A stretch of 64,000 nucleotides of DNA from SG8-4 sp964598225 (GTDB lineage Bacteria; Planctomycetota; Phycisphaerae; Sedimentisphaerales; Anaerobacaceae): contig CAZRBG010000018.1 in the NCBI GenBank assembly GCA_964598225.1, positions 1-64,000 of the forward strand, written 5' to 3'. A model generated the notes under the pieces. It had not been told where the DNA came from. It worked only from the letters and a program-made list of their open reading frames with translations, and did not search any database. Shown piece after piece: positions 53,244-61,514 of this stretch (positions are counted from its first letter, which is position 1; every line of letters begins with the position of its first letter). The position numbers were made by a program, and so were the translations under genes.

Positions 53244-55850
53244 ATGACGCGCCTGACGATGTTTTGTATCACTTGTATTATCATTAGTTTATTGTTTGCG
53301 GGACAAAGCTACGCCGAAGTTGACCCCGAGAGCATCCTTGGTATATGGCTGCTCGACGAAGGAAGCGGCGACGTTACGGCCGATGATTCCGGCAACGGTC
53401 ATGACGGCACGCTCATAGGCTCACCGAACTGGATTGACGGCAAGTTCGGCAGCGCACTGGAATTCGTCTCGGGCAGTTACGTTGACTGCGGCAACGATCC
53501 GGCACTCAACGTTGACGTCTTTTCCGTGTCTTTCTGGTGCAACATCGCAGCCACTCAGGGATGGATTCACATGGTTTCGAGGGGCCAGCATAACGGCGGC
53601 GGCAACCCAGGTGCGCACAACTGGGGCGTTATGATGGTCAGCGGTGAACCGATAGTTCTCTTCGAGGTGTTCAACGATACGGGCTGGGCCGGTGTAAGGG
53701 CCGACAGCTCCGTCGGCGAATGGCATCACGTCGTAGCTACCTATGACACTACGAGCGGTGATATTAAACTCTACCATGATGGGGCTTTGGCTGCCGAAGC
53801 GTCGGGCGGTATCAATCTTCAGGAGGACAAGCCGCTTTTCATTGGCGCTCAGTCTCGTGACGGCGGCCCGGGCGACTCCTTCAACGGAAGCATCGACGAG
53901 GTGGGCTATTTCAATGCGGTTCTCTCGGAAGACGATATTCTGGCGATCATGGAAAACGGTCTTCAGGGCTTCGGCGGCGGCAATCCGCTCGCCGGACGTC
54001 CCGATCCGGAAGACGGAGCGTTCCTCGAGCAGACGTGGGGCACCTTATCGTGGTCGCCGGGTGACTGGGCCGTCTCGCACGATGTCTACATCGGCACCGA
54101 TTTCGACGACGTTAACGAAGGCGCCGCCGATACGTTCGCAGGCAATACGTCCCAGCCATCGCAGATTATCGGTTTTACAGGATTTCCCGTTCCAGACGGT
54201 CTTGTTCCGGGCACGACCTACTACTGGCGGATCGACGAAGTAAACGACGCCAACTCTGCCAGTCCGTGGAAGGGCGACGTCTGGAGCTTTTCAATACCTT
54301 CGAGAACAGCTTATGCGCCTGTGCCGGCCGACGGAGCGAAATTCATCGATGCCGAACCGGCTCTAAGCTGGACGGCGGGCTTCAACGCTAAATTGCACAC
54401 CGTTTATTTCGGCGACAATTTCGAAGATGTAAATGACGCAACCGGAGGAACGGACCAGACAAATACGACCTTCAGCCCCGGCGCGCTCGAGCCGGATAAG
54501 ACTTACTACTGGCGCATCGATGAGCTCGATCCGCCCGCCACCCACGAGGGAGAAGTCTGGAGCTTTACAACTGCGAGAGAGGGCGGCGGTGTCAAGGCAC
54601 AATATTTCCAGGGGATGAGCTTCAATACGCTGATGGCGACCCGGACGGACCCTCAGATAGACTTCAACTGGGGCGACCCCGGCGGGCCGGATCCCTCGGT
54701 TGGCGACGATCAGTTCTCCGCCCGGTGGACGGGAGAAGTAGAGGCCGCATTCACCGAGACCTATACCTTCTATACAAACAGCGATGACGGTGTGCGGCTC
54801 TGGACCGAGGGTCAACAGCTTGTTAATAACTGGACCGACCACGGGCCTACTGAGAACAAAGGAACTATCGATCTCGTAGCCGGCAAGACTTACAGCTTGC
54901 AGATGGAATACTATGAGAACGGCGGCGGGGCCGTCGCTGAGCTGCGCTGGTCGAGCCCGCGCACGCCCAAGCAGGTTATCCCGCAGGCGGCGTTGTCGCT
55001 GCCGGTCAAGGCCGGTACGCCGGTTCCCGGACACGCCGCTGCGGGCACGAGCTTGACGCCCGTTCTCTCGTGGAATCCGGGCGATGACGCGACGTCGCAC
55101 GATGTGTATTTCGGCACCGATGCCGACGCCGTAGCCAACGCCACCAAGGCCTCGCCGGAGTTCAAGACCACTAACCCGCGCGGCGACGACAGCTACGATC
55201 CGGGTAAGCTCGAATGGCATACGACGTATTACTGGCGCGTGGACGCGATTAACAGCCAGAATCCGGACAGCCCGTGGTTGGGCAACGTCTGGAGCTTTAC
55301 GACGGGCGACTTCCTTGTCGTAGATGATTTCGAGTCTTACGACGACATCGATCCGCTGCCCGGCGAACCGGGAGTCAACAGGATTTTCGACAAGTGGATC
55401 GACGGTTTCGGGACTCTGACAAACGGCGCACTGGTGGGCAATGATTTCCCGCCTTACGCCGAAAAATCCATCGTTCACGGCGGGTCCCAGTCGATGATCT
55501 ATCGCTACGATAATGCCGGCAGGATCTCGGAAGCGACTCTGACGCTGGTCTCGCCGCGTGATTGGACCCAGGAGGACGTCATGAAGCTCAGCCTTTGGGT
55601 CAGAGGCGATACGGATAACGTCGCAGATCGAATATTCGTCGCTCTAAACGGCACAGCCGTGGTCTACCACGATGACCCGGCGGCAACGCAGCTTACCGGC
55701 TGGAATCCGTGGATTATCGACCTCGCCGAGTTTGGTGTTGACCTTACGAATGTAAACTCGATAACGATCGGTGTCGGCACAAAGAACGCACCCGATCCGG
55801 CCGGCGGGCAGGGAACGCTGTACTTCGACGATATTCGGTTGATCAGATAG
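53244..55850 (+). CDS. Modular secreted LamG/Fn3-like/PA14 protein, paralog 5
   Basis: An 868-residue exported protein. The ATG at 53244 has TTTGGAGG 8 bp upstream and gives a clean signal peptide (MTRLTMFCITCIIISLLFAG, cut near SYA); an ATG at 53205 falls at the transcription start itself. Order: LamG (25-240; ADDSGNGHDGTLIG), two Fn3-like units (250-450), PA14 (455-595; FYTNSDDGVRLWTEGQ), third Fn3-like unit (600-695) and C-terminal DDFESYDDID domain (700-868) ending LYFDDIRLIR. Domain order equals paralog 2 without the inserted DUF1349-like unit. Confidence 0.85.
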   Translation: MTRLTMFCITCIIISLLFAGQSYAEVDPESILGIWLLDEGSGDVTADDSGNGHDGTLIGSPNWIDGKFGSALEFVSGSYVDCGNDPALNVDVFSVSFWCNIAATQGWIHMVSRGQHNGGGNPGAHNWGVMMVSGEPIVLFEVFNDTGWAGVRADSSVGEWHHVVATYDTTSGDIKLYHDGALAAEASGGINLQEDKPLFIGAQSRDGGPGDSFNGSIDEVGYFNAVLSEDDILAIMENGLQGFGGGNPLAGRPDPEDGAFLEQTWGTLSWSPGDWAVSHDVYIGTDFDDVNEGAADTFAGNTSQPSQIIGFTGFPVPDGLVPGTTYYWRIDEVNDANSASPWKGDVWSFSIPSRTAYAPVPADGAKFIDAEPALSWTAGFNAKLHTVYFGDNFEDVNDATGGTDQTNTTFSPGALEPDKTYYWRIDELDPPATHEGEVWSFTTAREGGGVKAQYFQGMSFNTLMATRTDPQIDFNWGDPGGPDPSVGDDQFSARWTGEVEAAFTETYTFYTNSDDGVRLWTEGQQLVNNWTDHGPTENKGTIDLVAGKTYSLQMEYYENGGGAVAELRWSSPRTPKQVIPQAALSLPVKAGTPVPGHAAAGTSLTPVLSWNPGDDATSHDVYFGTDADAVANATKASPEFKTTNPRGDDSYDPGKLEWHTTYYWRVDAINSQNPDSPWLGNVWSFTTGDFLVVDDFESYDDIDPLPGEPGVNRIFDKWIDGFGTLTNGALVGNDFPPYAEKSIVHGGSQSMIYRYDNAGRISEATLTLVSPRDWTQEDVMKLSLWVRGDTDNVADRIFVALNGTAVVYHDDPAATQLTGWNPWIIDLAEFGVDLTNVNSITIGVGTKNAPDPAGGQGTLYFDDIRLIR

Positions 55851-55933
55851 ACATTTGGTGACTGACGCCGCAGGTGTTAGACGTATCTGCTGTCAGGCAT
55901 CCTTTAGGCTGCCGATTGAATTGGGCTTAGGAC

Positions 55934-55974
55934 GGGGCCTGTGCTTTCTTTATCGGGCGTAGGCCTCTTTTTTT
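55934..55974 (+). terminator. Intrinsic terminator of modular paralog 5
   Basis: GGGGCCTGTGC (55934-55944) pairs with GCGTAGGCCTC (55957-55967) with three G-U wobbles, followed by TTTTTTT. Its distal half overlaps the end of the convergent gene. Confidence 0.75.
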
Positions 55975-58900
55975 GAATATGGATTGTATCGTGCGACGCC
56001 GGCGTTGGTTGCGACCCAGATGCCGGATCCGTCGGCCAGAAGATCGGTGATATTGTTAGAAAGCAGGCCTGAATTTTCTTTTGTGTAAACCTGTTCGGAA
56101 CTTTTGTCCATGCACAGCAATCCAAGGCACGTTCCGGCCCACAGCCTGTTCCGTTCGTCAAAGGCCAATGCGGTTACCATGTTATGCGACAGTCGGCTGT
56201 TTAGGCTGTCGCAGCGTCGAAAGTTATTTCCGTCGAAGACAATAATGCCATGGCGATATGTGCCGAAGGCAACTATGCCGCCGGCACCGGTTGCAACGGC
56301 CGGTGTGATGTCTTCGGGGCATTTCGGATAGGTAGTCCACTGGCCCTGTCGATACGAGGCCGGGCCTTTATCCGTGCCTATCCAGAGTGTGCCCGATGCA
56401 TCCCGGGCCATACAAAGCACCTCGTTGCCGGGTAATCCACCGTCGGTGTCGTAATGGCTCAGGAGATTGCCGGTGTTGTCGATTACTGAAATGCCGTTAT
56501 CCGTTGCCAGCCAGATGTTGCCCCGATCGTCTGTCATAAGGTCGTAAATGACGTAGCCCGGTATGTCGGCGTTTGCCTGCGGATTGGGCTCGAACACGGC
56601 CTTACCGATAGCAAGAGACCGGAAGTTGCGCATCTGGCTTAGAACGAAAACCGTACTGGAAGTTTCATCGATCCGCCGGAGCCTGCCCGATCCTCCCGCC
56701 CATATCGTTCCATCGGATTCAACAGCTACGGCATAAATCCGGCCTGAAGACCCGGATGTCGAATCGGGCTGGCTCCACTTTCGGTCAAAACGATTGACGA
56801 CTGTTCCGGCCTTTTTCGTGAGCAGGCTGAATCCCGCAATGATCGCTCCTCTCGAATCGGCGGTGAGACAACTAACATTGTTGCCGGCAAGTCCGTCAGC
56901 GACTGTGTAGGCGGTCCAATTGGCGAAGTCTTTTTTCGTCGGCGGGGATGGCTTCGGCTTTGAAACTGCGCCCGCGACAAAAGCACCTGCCGGACGGGAA
57001 TTGTTATGCCTATTCCAGTCGAGCAAAACATTCTCAGGATCGAGTGTTATTGAGCGAACCGGTTTGGCAAAGGTCCACTCGAGAGTCTTGTTATTTTCCT
57101 TACTGTCCCACGTCGTGTCAAAGGTAGTCCTATCCTCGAAGGAGATTCGCAAAGGCGTCGGGAAACGTATTTTCGCAAGATTTGTCAGTGAGGCCCTAAC
57201 AATGTATTTATCGCAGGTCCTGGATTGGACGAATGCTGTGACGGCCGGGTCGAATTTATCGACCGAATAAGTCCAGTCGGCGACGAATGAAGCCAGATCA
57301 CTTCCGCCGCCATTCTTCATCGCTTCGACAAATCTTTTGACACATGCGTCTTTGTATGAAAGCTGTCGTGGTAGCTGGTCGGTGATGAAAGCTCGCAGCG
57401 AATCGATGGTTCGCTGTTTATTCACCGAGGTCAGCATCATAAGAAGATATCCGCCACGAATGTATACCATCGGTCCCGAAGAATCAACCAGCGGAGACAC
57501 ATAGCTCTTGTGTTTGTCGAATATGTCCATCAGGCCTCTATGAAAATCGACCAGACTCTTTTCGTTGTCGGCCCTCTGGGCGAGATAGAGATAGTTCGAA
57601 TAGACGGCCGAGGCTTCCGCAATCCAGATCGGCAATCCGCTGGAGAACCACTGATGAGCTATTTCGTGAGGAACATACGTATTAAGCATGTCCGATTTGT
57701 GTTCGGGCCTGCATCTCTTTGTATTCATCAGAACTATCGAAGGCACCGCGACTCCTCCGCCGCCCATGTGGTCGTACTCGACAATCGAAAGGTTGCGATG
57801 CGGATATTTGCCGAATGTCGTTTGATAGTATCTCAGTGCGTCGCAGGCTCGCTCGGCGATCGTTCGCATGTATTTGTCGCTCATGCTCCCGCCGAATACG
57901 GTTACCGTGATGTCTCCCAACTGAGCTTGATGTTTGTTAAGACGGGTGACAAGCAGGCCGATTCGATCGCAGGGGGTGTTGGTTCCGAAGTGCCAGGTCC
58001 GGCTGGCGCCTTTATCGCCTGCGAGTTCGGCTGCGCCCACGCGCCAGCCTCTCGGGACAGTGATCTGCGCATCATACGAGAATGTGTCTGTCATTCCTTC
58101 GTGATACCAGCTCTTGACAAACGGATACCACCTAGAATTCACAAAGAGCGTGTTCTTGTCGTTGCGTTCGATTTTCTGACGACCGGAAGGCAGCCGAAGA
58201 GTCCCGGCATAATTAATGTCGAGCTTCACCGTCTGCCCATTTGCCGCCGGCGTTGTTAGCGGTATTTCAATCAGGTCACCATGTCGCGAGAACATCGCTT
58301 TGGTGCCGTCCACCTCGACTTGTTTTACCTGAAACTCCCAGGCAACTCTGATGTAGATTTTGTGCAGAGCTTCTGCGAGGACTTTTACTTTGGCTCGGGA
58401 TCTGGCGTCCATTGCCGCGTCACCGGGATCGACATCGGCTTCGATATCGACGTGAATCAGATCATACTCTTTTGAAGGGTCATACTCGACTTTTCGATCC
58501 TGGACCCACCGGCCGTCTTCAGATCTGTATATGGTGTCGGTCAGTTCGGTTTCTTCGTTGTTCTTTTTTTTCCCCCTGCCCCATACCTTAATTGCAGCCG
58601 TTCGTACGATCAGTTTGTCGCCATTCCGCACCACGTCAAGTTGCCTGCCCGGACCGGAGAAATGGATATCGGGACGGACTTCGCGAGACCATATTATATG
58701 AGTTGCAGAATAAGACACACCCAGCAGCAATGCCGCGACAACGATCAGATGGAACCGTCGTGAGCGTTTTTTGGCCATCACCACTACCAGCAGAGCCATC
58801 ACAAAGGCGAGAGCAACGAATGTGATTTTTGCGAAGATCCAGTTATTCGCTGCGAACAGGGTTGCCGACGCCAGCTTACCTTTGAGGGCAAAGGAATTCG

Positions 58901-59453
58901 GGACGAGCGGCATGATTTCCGGGGTAACCAGCGACAGAATAAGCGCAGCGGCGCCGGCCGCGTAACCGGCCATAGCGCGCGATGTGAAGGTGGCCGCCAA
59001 CAGACCGATCATGCCGAAATACAATGCTCCGGGCATGACGATCAAGAATGCCGGCATGATATTGAACGATGTATAGAATAACCTCAGGATAACCAAATTG
59101 GTCAGATATGTTGCCGAGGTGATGATTATGCCGTGAATAAGCTTGCGAATGACTACCGGTAATATGCCGTATCGCGACGACATTAGCAGCGTCGCTCGTC
59201 CGGCTTCGGCGTCACCTGCGATCAGGTCGCTGAATATTACTATACCCAGCAACGGTGCGAACATCTCCAGTTGCGATATAAGGACCGACCATTTTGTGTC
59301 GCGTATTGAGATATTATAAGAAAAGACAGCACCAAGAGCTATGATTGAAATTATACCAACAGCTATCAGATTACGCCCGACGAGCATCCGCAGCGAGTAC
59401 CAAAGCAAGGTCGCTTCGTTTCGAATGATGTTGAAAACCCCTTTGTCATTCAT
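55950..59453 (-). CDS. Fusion of ABC-2 permease, M1-like metallopeptidase and regulator-type beta-propeller
   Basis: A 1167-residue protein. Residues about 20-255 form an ABC-2 type permease with about seven hydrophobic segments. Residues about 330-830 resemble an M1-family peptidase domain: HEIAH at 596-600 with a downstream glutamate at E613 (WIAEASAVYSN). The spacing of 12 residues between them is shorter than the usual 18 of M1, and the exopeptidase GAMEN motif is replaced by GGGGVAVPS. Residues about 855-1167 are a beta-propeller of two-component-regulator type repeats (NNVSCLTADSRGAI; LPGNEVLCMARDASGTLWIG; LSHNMVTALAFDERNRLWAG). It follows a separate ABC-2 permease gene by 1 bp, downstream of the ATPase gene. 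Peptidase activity is plausible but unproven. Confidence 0.85.
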   Translation of the reverse strand: MNDKGVFNIIRNEATLLWYSLRMLVGRNLIAVGIISIIALGAVFSYNISIRDTKWSVLISQLEMFAPLLGIVIFSDLIAGDAEAGRATLLMSSRYGILPVVIRKLIHGIIITSATYLTNLVILRLFYTSFNIMPAFLIVMPGALYFGMIGLLAATFTSRAMAGYAAGAAALILSLVTPEIMPLVPNSFALKGKLASATLFAANNWIFAKITFVALAFVMALLVVVMAKKRSRRFHLIVVAALLLGVSYSATHIIWSREVRPDIHFSGPGRQLDVVRNGDKLIVRTAAIKVWGRGKKKNNEETELTDTIYRSEDGRWVQDRKVEYDPSKEYDLIHVDIEADVDPGDAAMDARSRAKVKVLAEALHKIYIRVAWEFQVKQVEVDGTKAMFSRHGDLIEIPLTTPAANGQTVKLDINYAGTLRLPSGRQKIERNDKNTLFVNSRWYPFVKSWYHEGMTDTFSYDAQITVPRGWRVGAAELAGDKGASRTWHFGTNTPCDRIGLLVTRLNKHQAQLGDITVTVFGGSMSDKYMRTIAERACDALRYYQTTFGKYPHRNLSIVEYDHMGGGGVAVPSIVLMNTKRCRPEHKSDMLNTYVPHEIAHQWFSSGLPIWIAEASAVYSNYLYLAQRADNEKSLVDFHRGLMDIFDKHKSYVSPLVDSSGPMVYIRGGYLLMMLTSVNKQRTIDSLRAFITDQLPRQLSYKDACVKRFVEAMKNGGGSDLASFVADWTYSVDKFDPAVTAFVQSRTCDKYIVRASLTNLAKIRFPTPLRISFEDRTTFDTTWDSKENNKTLEWTFAKPVRSITLDPENVLLDWNRHNNSRPAGAFVAGAVSKPKPSPPTKKDFANWTAYTVADGLAGNNVSCLTADSRGAIIAGFSLLTKKAGTVVNRFDRKWSQPDSTSGSSGRIYAVAVESDGTIWAGGSGRLRRIDETSSTVFVLSQMRNFRSLAIGKAVFEPNPQANADIPGYVIYDLMTDDRGNIWLATDNGISVIDNTGNLLSHYDTDGGLPGNEVLCMARDASGTLWIGTDKGPASYRQGQWTTYPKCPEDITPAVATGAGGIVAFGTYRHGIIVFDGNNFRRCDSLNSRLSHNMVTALAFDERNRLWAGTCLGLLCMDKSSEQVYTKENSGLLSNNITDLLADGSGIWVATNAGVARYNPYSKKEAYAR

Positions 59454-59454
59454 G

Positions 59455-60258
59455 TCAACGATTCCTCATCCTTCTTAATAGCATAACGGACAGAGCGACA
59501 AGAACCAGCGAAAGACCGCAGTACAGTCCCGCTCTTGCATACAGTTCCGGTACGGGGGGCTCAAGCAGATGTGAAAACGACTCGTCGACCAATCGGCACG
59601 GTCCTACGTTCGCCGTGAGGCTGCGTGGGTACAGCCTCATACTGAAATCCCACATGTCCACGTCGAGTGTCTTTCCTCTTATACTGGCGGGAATTCGGAA
59701 CAAAGCCGCTGCGAGAAAATATACCAGGAAAGCAGGAACTGCTACTATGGCCTTTCGCGTCAGGCACACAAAAAATACGGCCAGCGCGCTGCAAAACAGG
59801 ATTGTCGGCAGCGTCGAGAAGAACATGACCTGCAGGAAGGACCTCAGCGGATATATCGACGACTGTCCGTAGAACAGCGGGATGACAAGGAATGACAACA
59901 TGAACAGAATATTGATGCACAGCACGAAGAAAACATTGCCGAGATATTTGCCGCAAATGTAGATCGGGAGACTAACGGGTCTGCACAAGAACAAATCTCT
60001 TTTGCCGTCTGACAAGTCTCGCGACAACGAGCCGGCTGTCAGCAGAAACGACATCACGCCGAAGAGCACCACAGTGCCCAACTGGTACGCGCGGAAGGCC
60101 TGGTTGGCCGTTGGCCAGTCGATGACTCCCAGCGTATACGCCTCCGAGAAACCCAGCAGTGCCGCGGCGGCAACACTTATGATCCAGATCGGATTGCGCC
60201 GCTGAACGCACATCTCGAATAAGATCGTTTCTTTCAGTGTGTCAAAGCGCCTGTTCAT
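59455..60258 (-). CDS. ABC-2 type transporter permease
   Basis: A 267-residue membrane protein with six hydrophobic segments (IWIISVAAAALLGFSEAY; VVLFGVMSFLLTAGS; VFFVLCINILFMLSFLVIP; TILFCSALAVFFVCL; AVPAFLVYFLAAALF; LVLVALSVMLL). The DLSDGKRDLFLCRPVSLPIYICGKYLG segment is typical of ABC-2 permeases. It lies between the ATPase gene and the fusion gene and likely pairs with the permease domain of the latter to form the membrane channel. Confidence 0.88.
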   Translation of the reverse strand: MNRRFDTLKETILFEMCVQRRNPIWIISVAAAALLGFSEAYTLGVIDWPTANQAFRAYQLGTVVLFGVMSFLLTAGSLSRDLSDGKRDLFLCRPVSLPIYICGKYLGNVFFVLCINILFMLSFLVIPLFYGQSSIYPLRSFLQVMFFSTLPTILFCSALAVFFVCLTRKAIVAVPAFLVYFLAAALFRIPASIRGKTLDVDMWDFSMRLYPRSLTANVGPCRLVDESFSHLLEPPVPELYARAGLYCGLSLVLVALSVMLLRRMRNR

Positions 60259-60272
60259 TCTGTAGGACCTAA

Positions 60273-60338
60273 TTCCTGCGCAGGCGGGAATCTATTTGTT
60301 CACAAACTTCTGGATTCCTGCCTGCGCAGGAATGACAA
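60273..60338. repeat. Dispersed palindromic repeat (GGATTCC...GGAATGAC type), copy 3
   Basis: AATTCCTGCGCAGGCGGGAA ... GGATTCCTGCCTGCGCAGGA ... ATGAC, a paired-hairpin repeat like that at 40551-40617. It lies between the ATPase and permease genes of one operon. Confidence 0.7.
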
Positions 60339-60429
60339 TGAGTAACGGGTTGATCCGAAGAATTATAACTTTGTCATCGTGCATAATAAGTCTCGGATAA
60401 CGGTAATTGGTCCGCGTACTGACACAAGT

Positions 60430-61323
60430 TTACGATGAATTTATTAACCAGAGATACGCATCTTCAAGAGTAGGCACAACGCTTTGCCAATCCGGATCCT
60501 GATTTGTTTCCGAAAGCAGTCTAAGCTGTAATCCATGATCGGTGTCCACCATGCTTGTGATTGGGTATTTGCTGCGCAGTTCTTCGTACTGTGCATCGTC
60601 GACACATGCCTGCCAGACTCTTCCCTCGGCTCTGTCGACGAGCTGACGGCATTTTCCCACGAACTCGATTCGCCCGTGATTGAGCACGGCCAGCTTGTCG
60701 CAGACCGAGCCGATATCTGCGACGATGTGCGTTGAAAGAAGAACAATGCGGTCCCGGCTGAGCTCGCCGAGGAAGTTGCGAAAGCGAACCCTTTGAGCCG
60801 GGTCCAGTCCCGCCGTCGGTTCGTCGAAGATAAGCAGTTTTGCGTCGGTCAGCAGCGCCTGAGCCACGCCGAGCCTTCTGTACATGCCGCCCGAGAGCTG
60901 AGAGGCCCGCCGATTTCGCTTATCGACCAGACCGACCAGAGAGAGCACTTCTTCGATTCTCGCACGGCGCTTTTTGCGGGCGCTCATACCGTTCAAAATC
61001 GCGTAGTAATCCAGAACTTCCCATGCTTTGAGCCGGCCGTAGGTTTGAAAATTCTGCGGCAGATATCCTAACATCGATCGTACCTGCCCGGCATCCCGCA
61101 CGACGTCGTTTCCGAACACTCTTGCCATACCGCCGGTCGGCTCGAGCAGGGTGGTGAGAATCCGCATCAGCGTTGTCTTGCCGGCGCCGTTTGGCCCAAG
61201 CAGGCCGAAAAGACCACTCTCGATATCGAGGTCTGCCGAGTCGAGGGCAAGCACGCCCGAGCCGTATCTCAGTGATAATCCCTCAAGGCTGACTTTGTTT
61301 TTGGTTGGCGTTTTCGTATTCAT
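60430..61323 (-). CDS. ABC transporter ATP-binding protein, ABC-2 export type
   Basis: A 297-residue ATPase with Walker A GPNGAGKTT (about 42-50), Q-loop LGYLPQNFQTYG, signature LSGGMYRRLGVAQAL, Walker B LLIFDEPTAGLD and switch histidine LLSTHIVADI. The C-terminal 90 residues are an accessory domain. The sequence is of the type that powers ABC-2 exporters. It is followed, after a repeat-containing gap of about 170 bp, by the permease and the fusion gene, so the three probably make one exporter. The substrate is unknown. Confidence 0.92.
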   Translation of the reverse strand: MNTKTPTKNKVSLEGLSLRYGSGVLALDSADLDIESGLFGLLGPNGAGKTTLMRILTTLLEPTGGMARVFGNDVVRDAGQVRSMLGYLPQNFQTYGRLKAWEVLDYYAILNGMSARKKRRARIEEVLSLVGLVDKRNRRASQLSGGMYRRLGVAQALLTDAKLLIFDEPTAGLDPAQRVRFRNFLGELSRDRIVLLSTHIVADIGSVCDKLAVLNHGRIEFVGKCRQLVDRAEGRVWQACVDDAQYEELRSKYPITSMVDTDHGLQLRLLSETNQDPDWQSVVPTLEDAYLWLINSS

Positions 61324-61514
61324 TGTATGTACCCGAATGTACTTGTTATACTTATTTTGTAAAGTCGCGCACCGAGCGGATTTATTTCAGGAAAAAAAGA
61401 GAATTGTAACTCCGCGCTTCAATGAACCACTGTTTTGGTTGCTTATGCTCTCGCAGAAACGCTTGTTGAAAGCAAGCATTATCTATAGAGCGATTTGGCA
61501 GGGGATGGTTTAAC

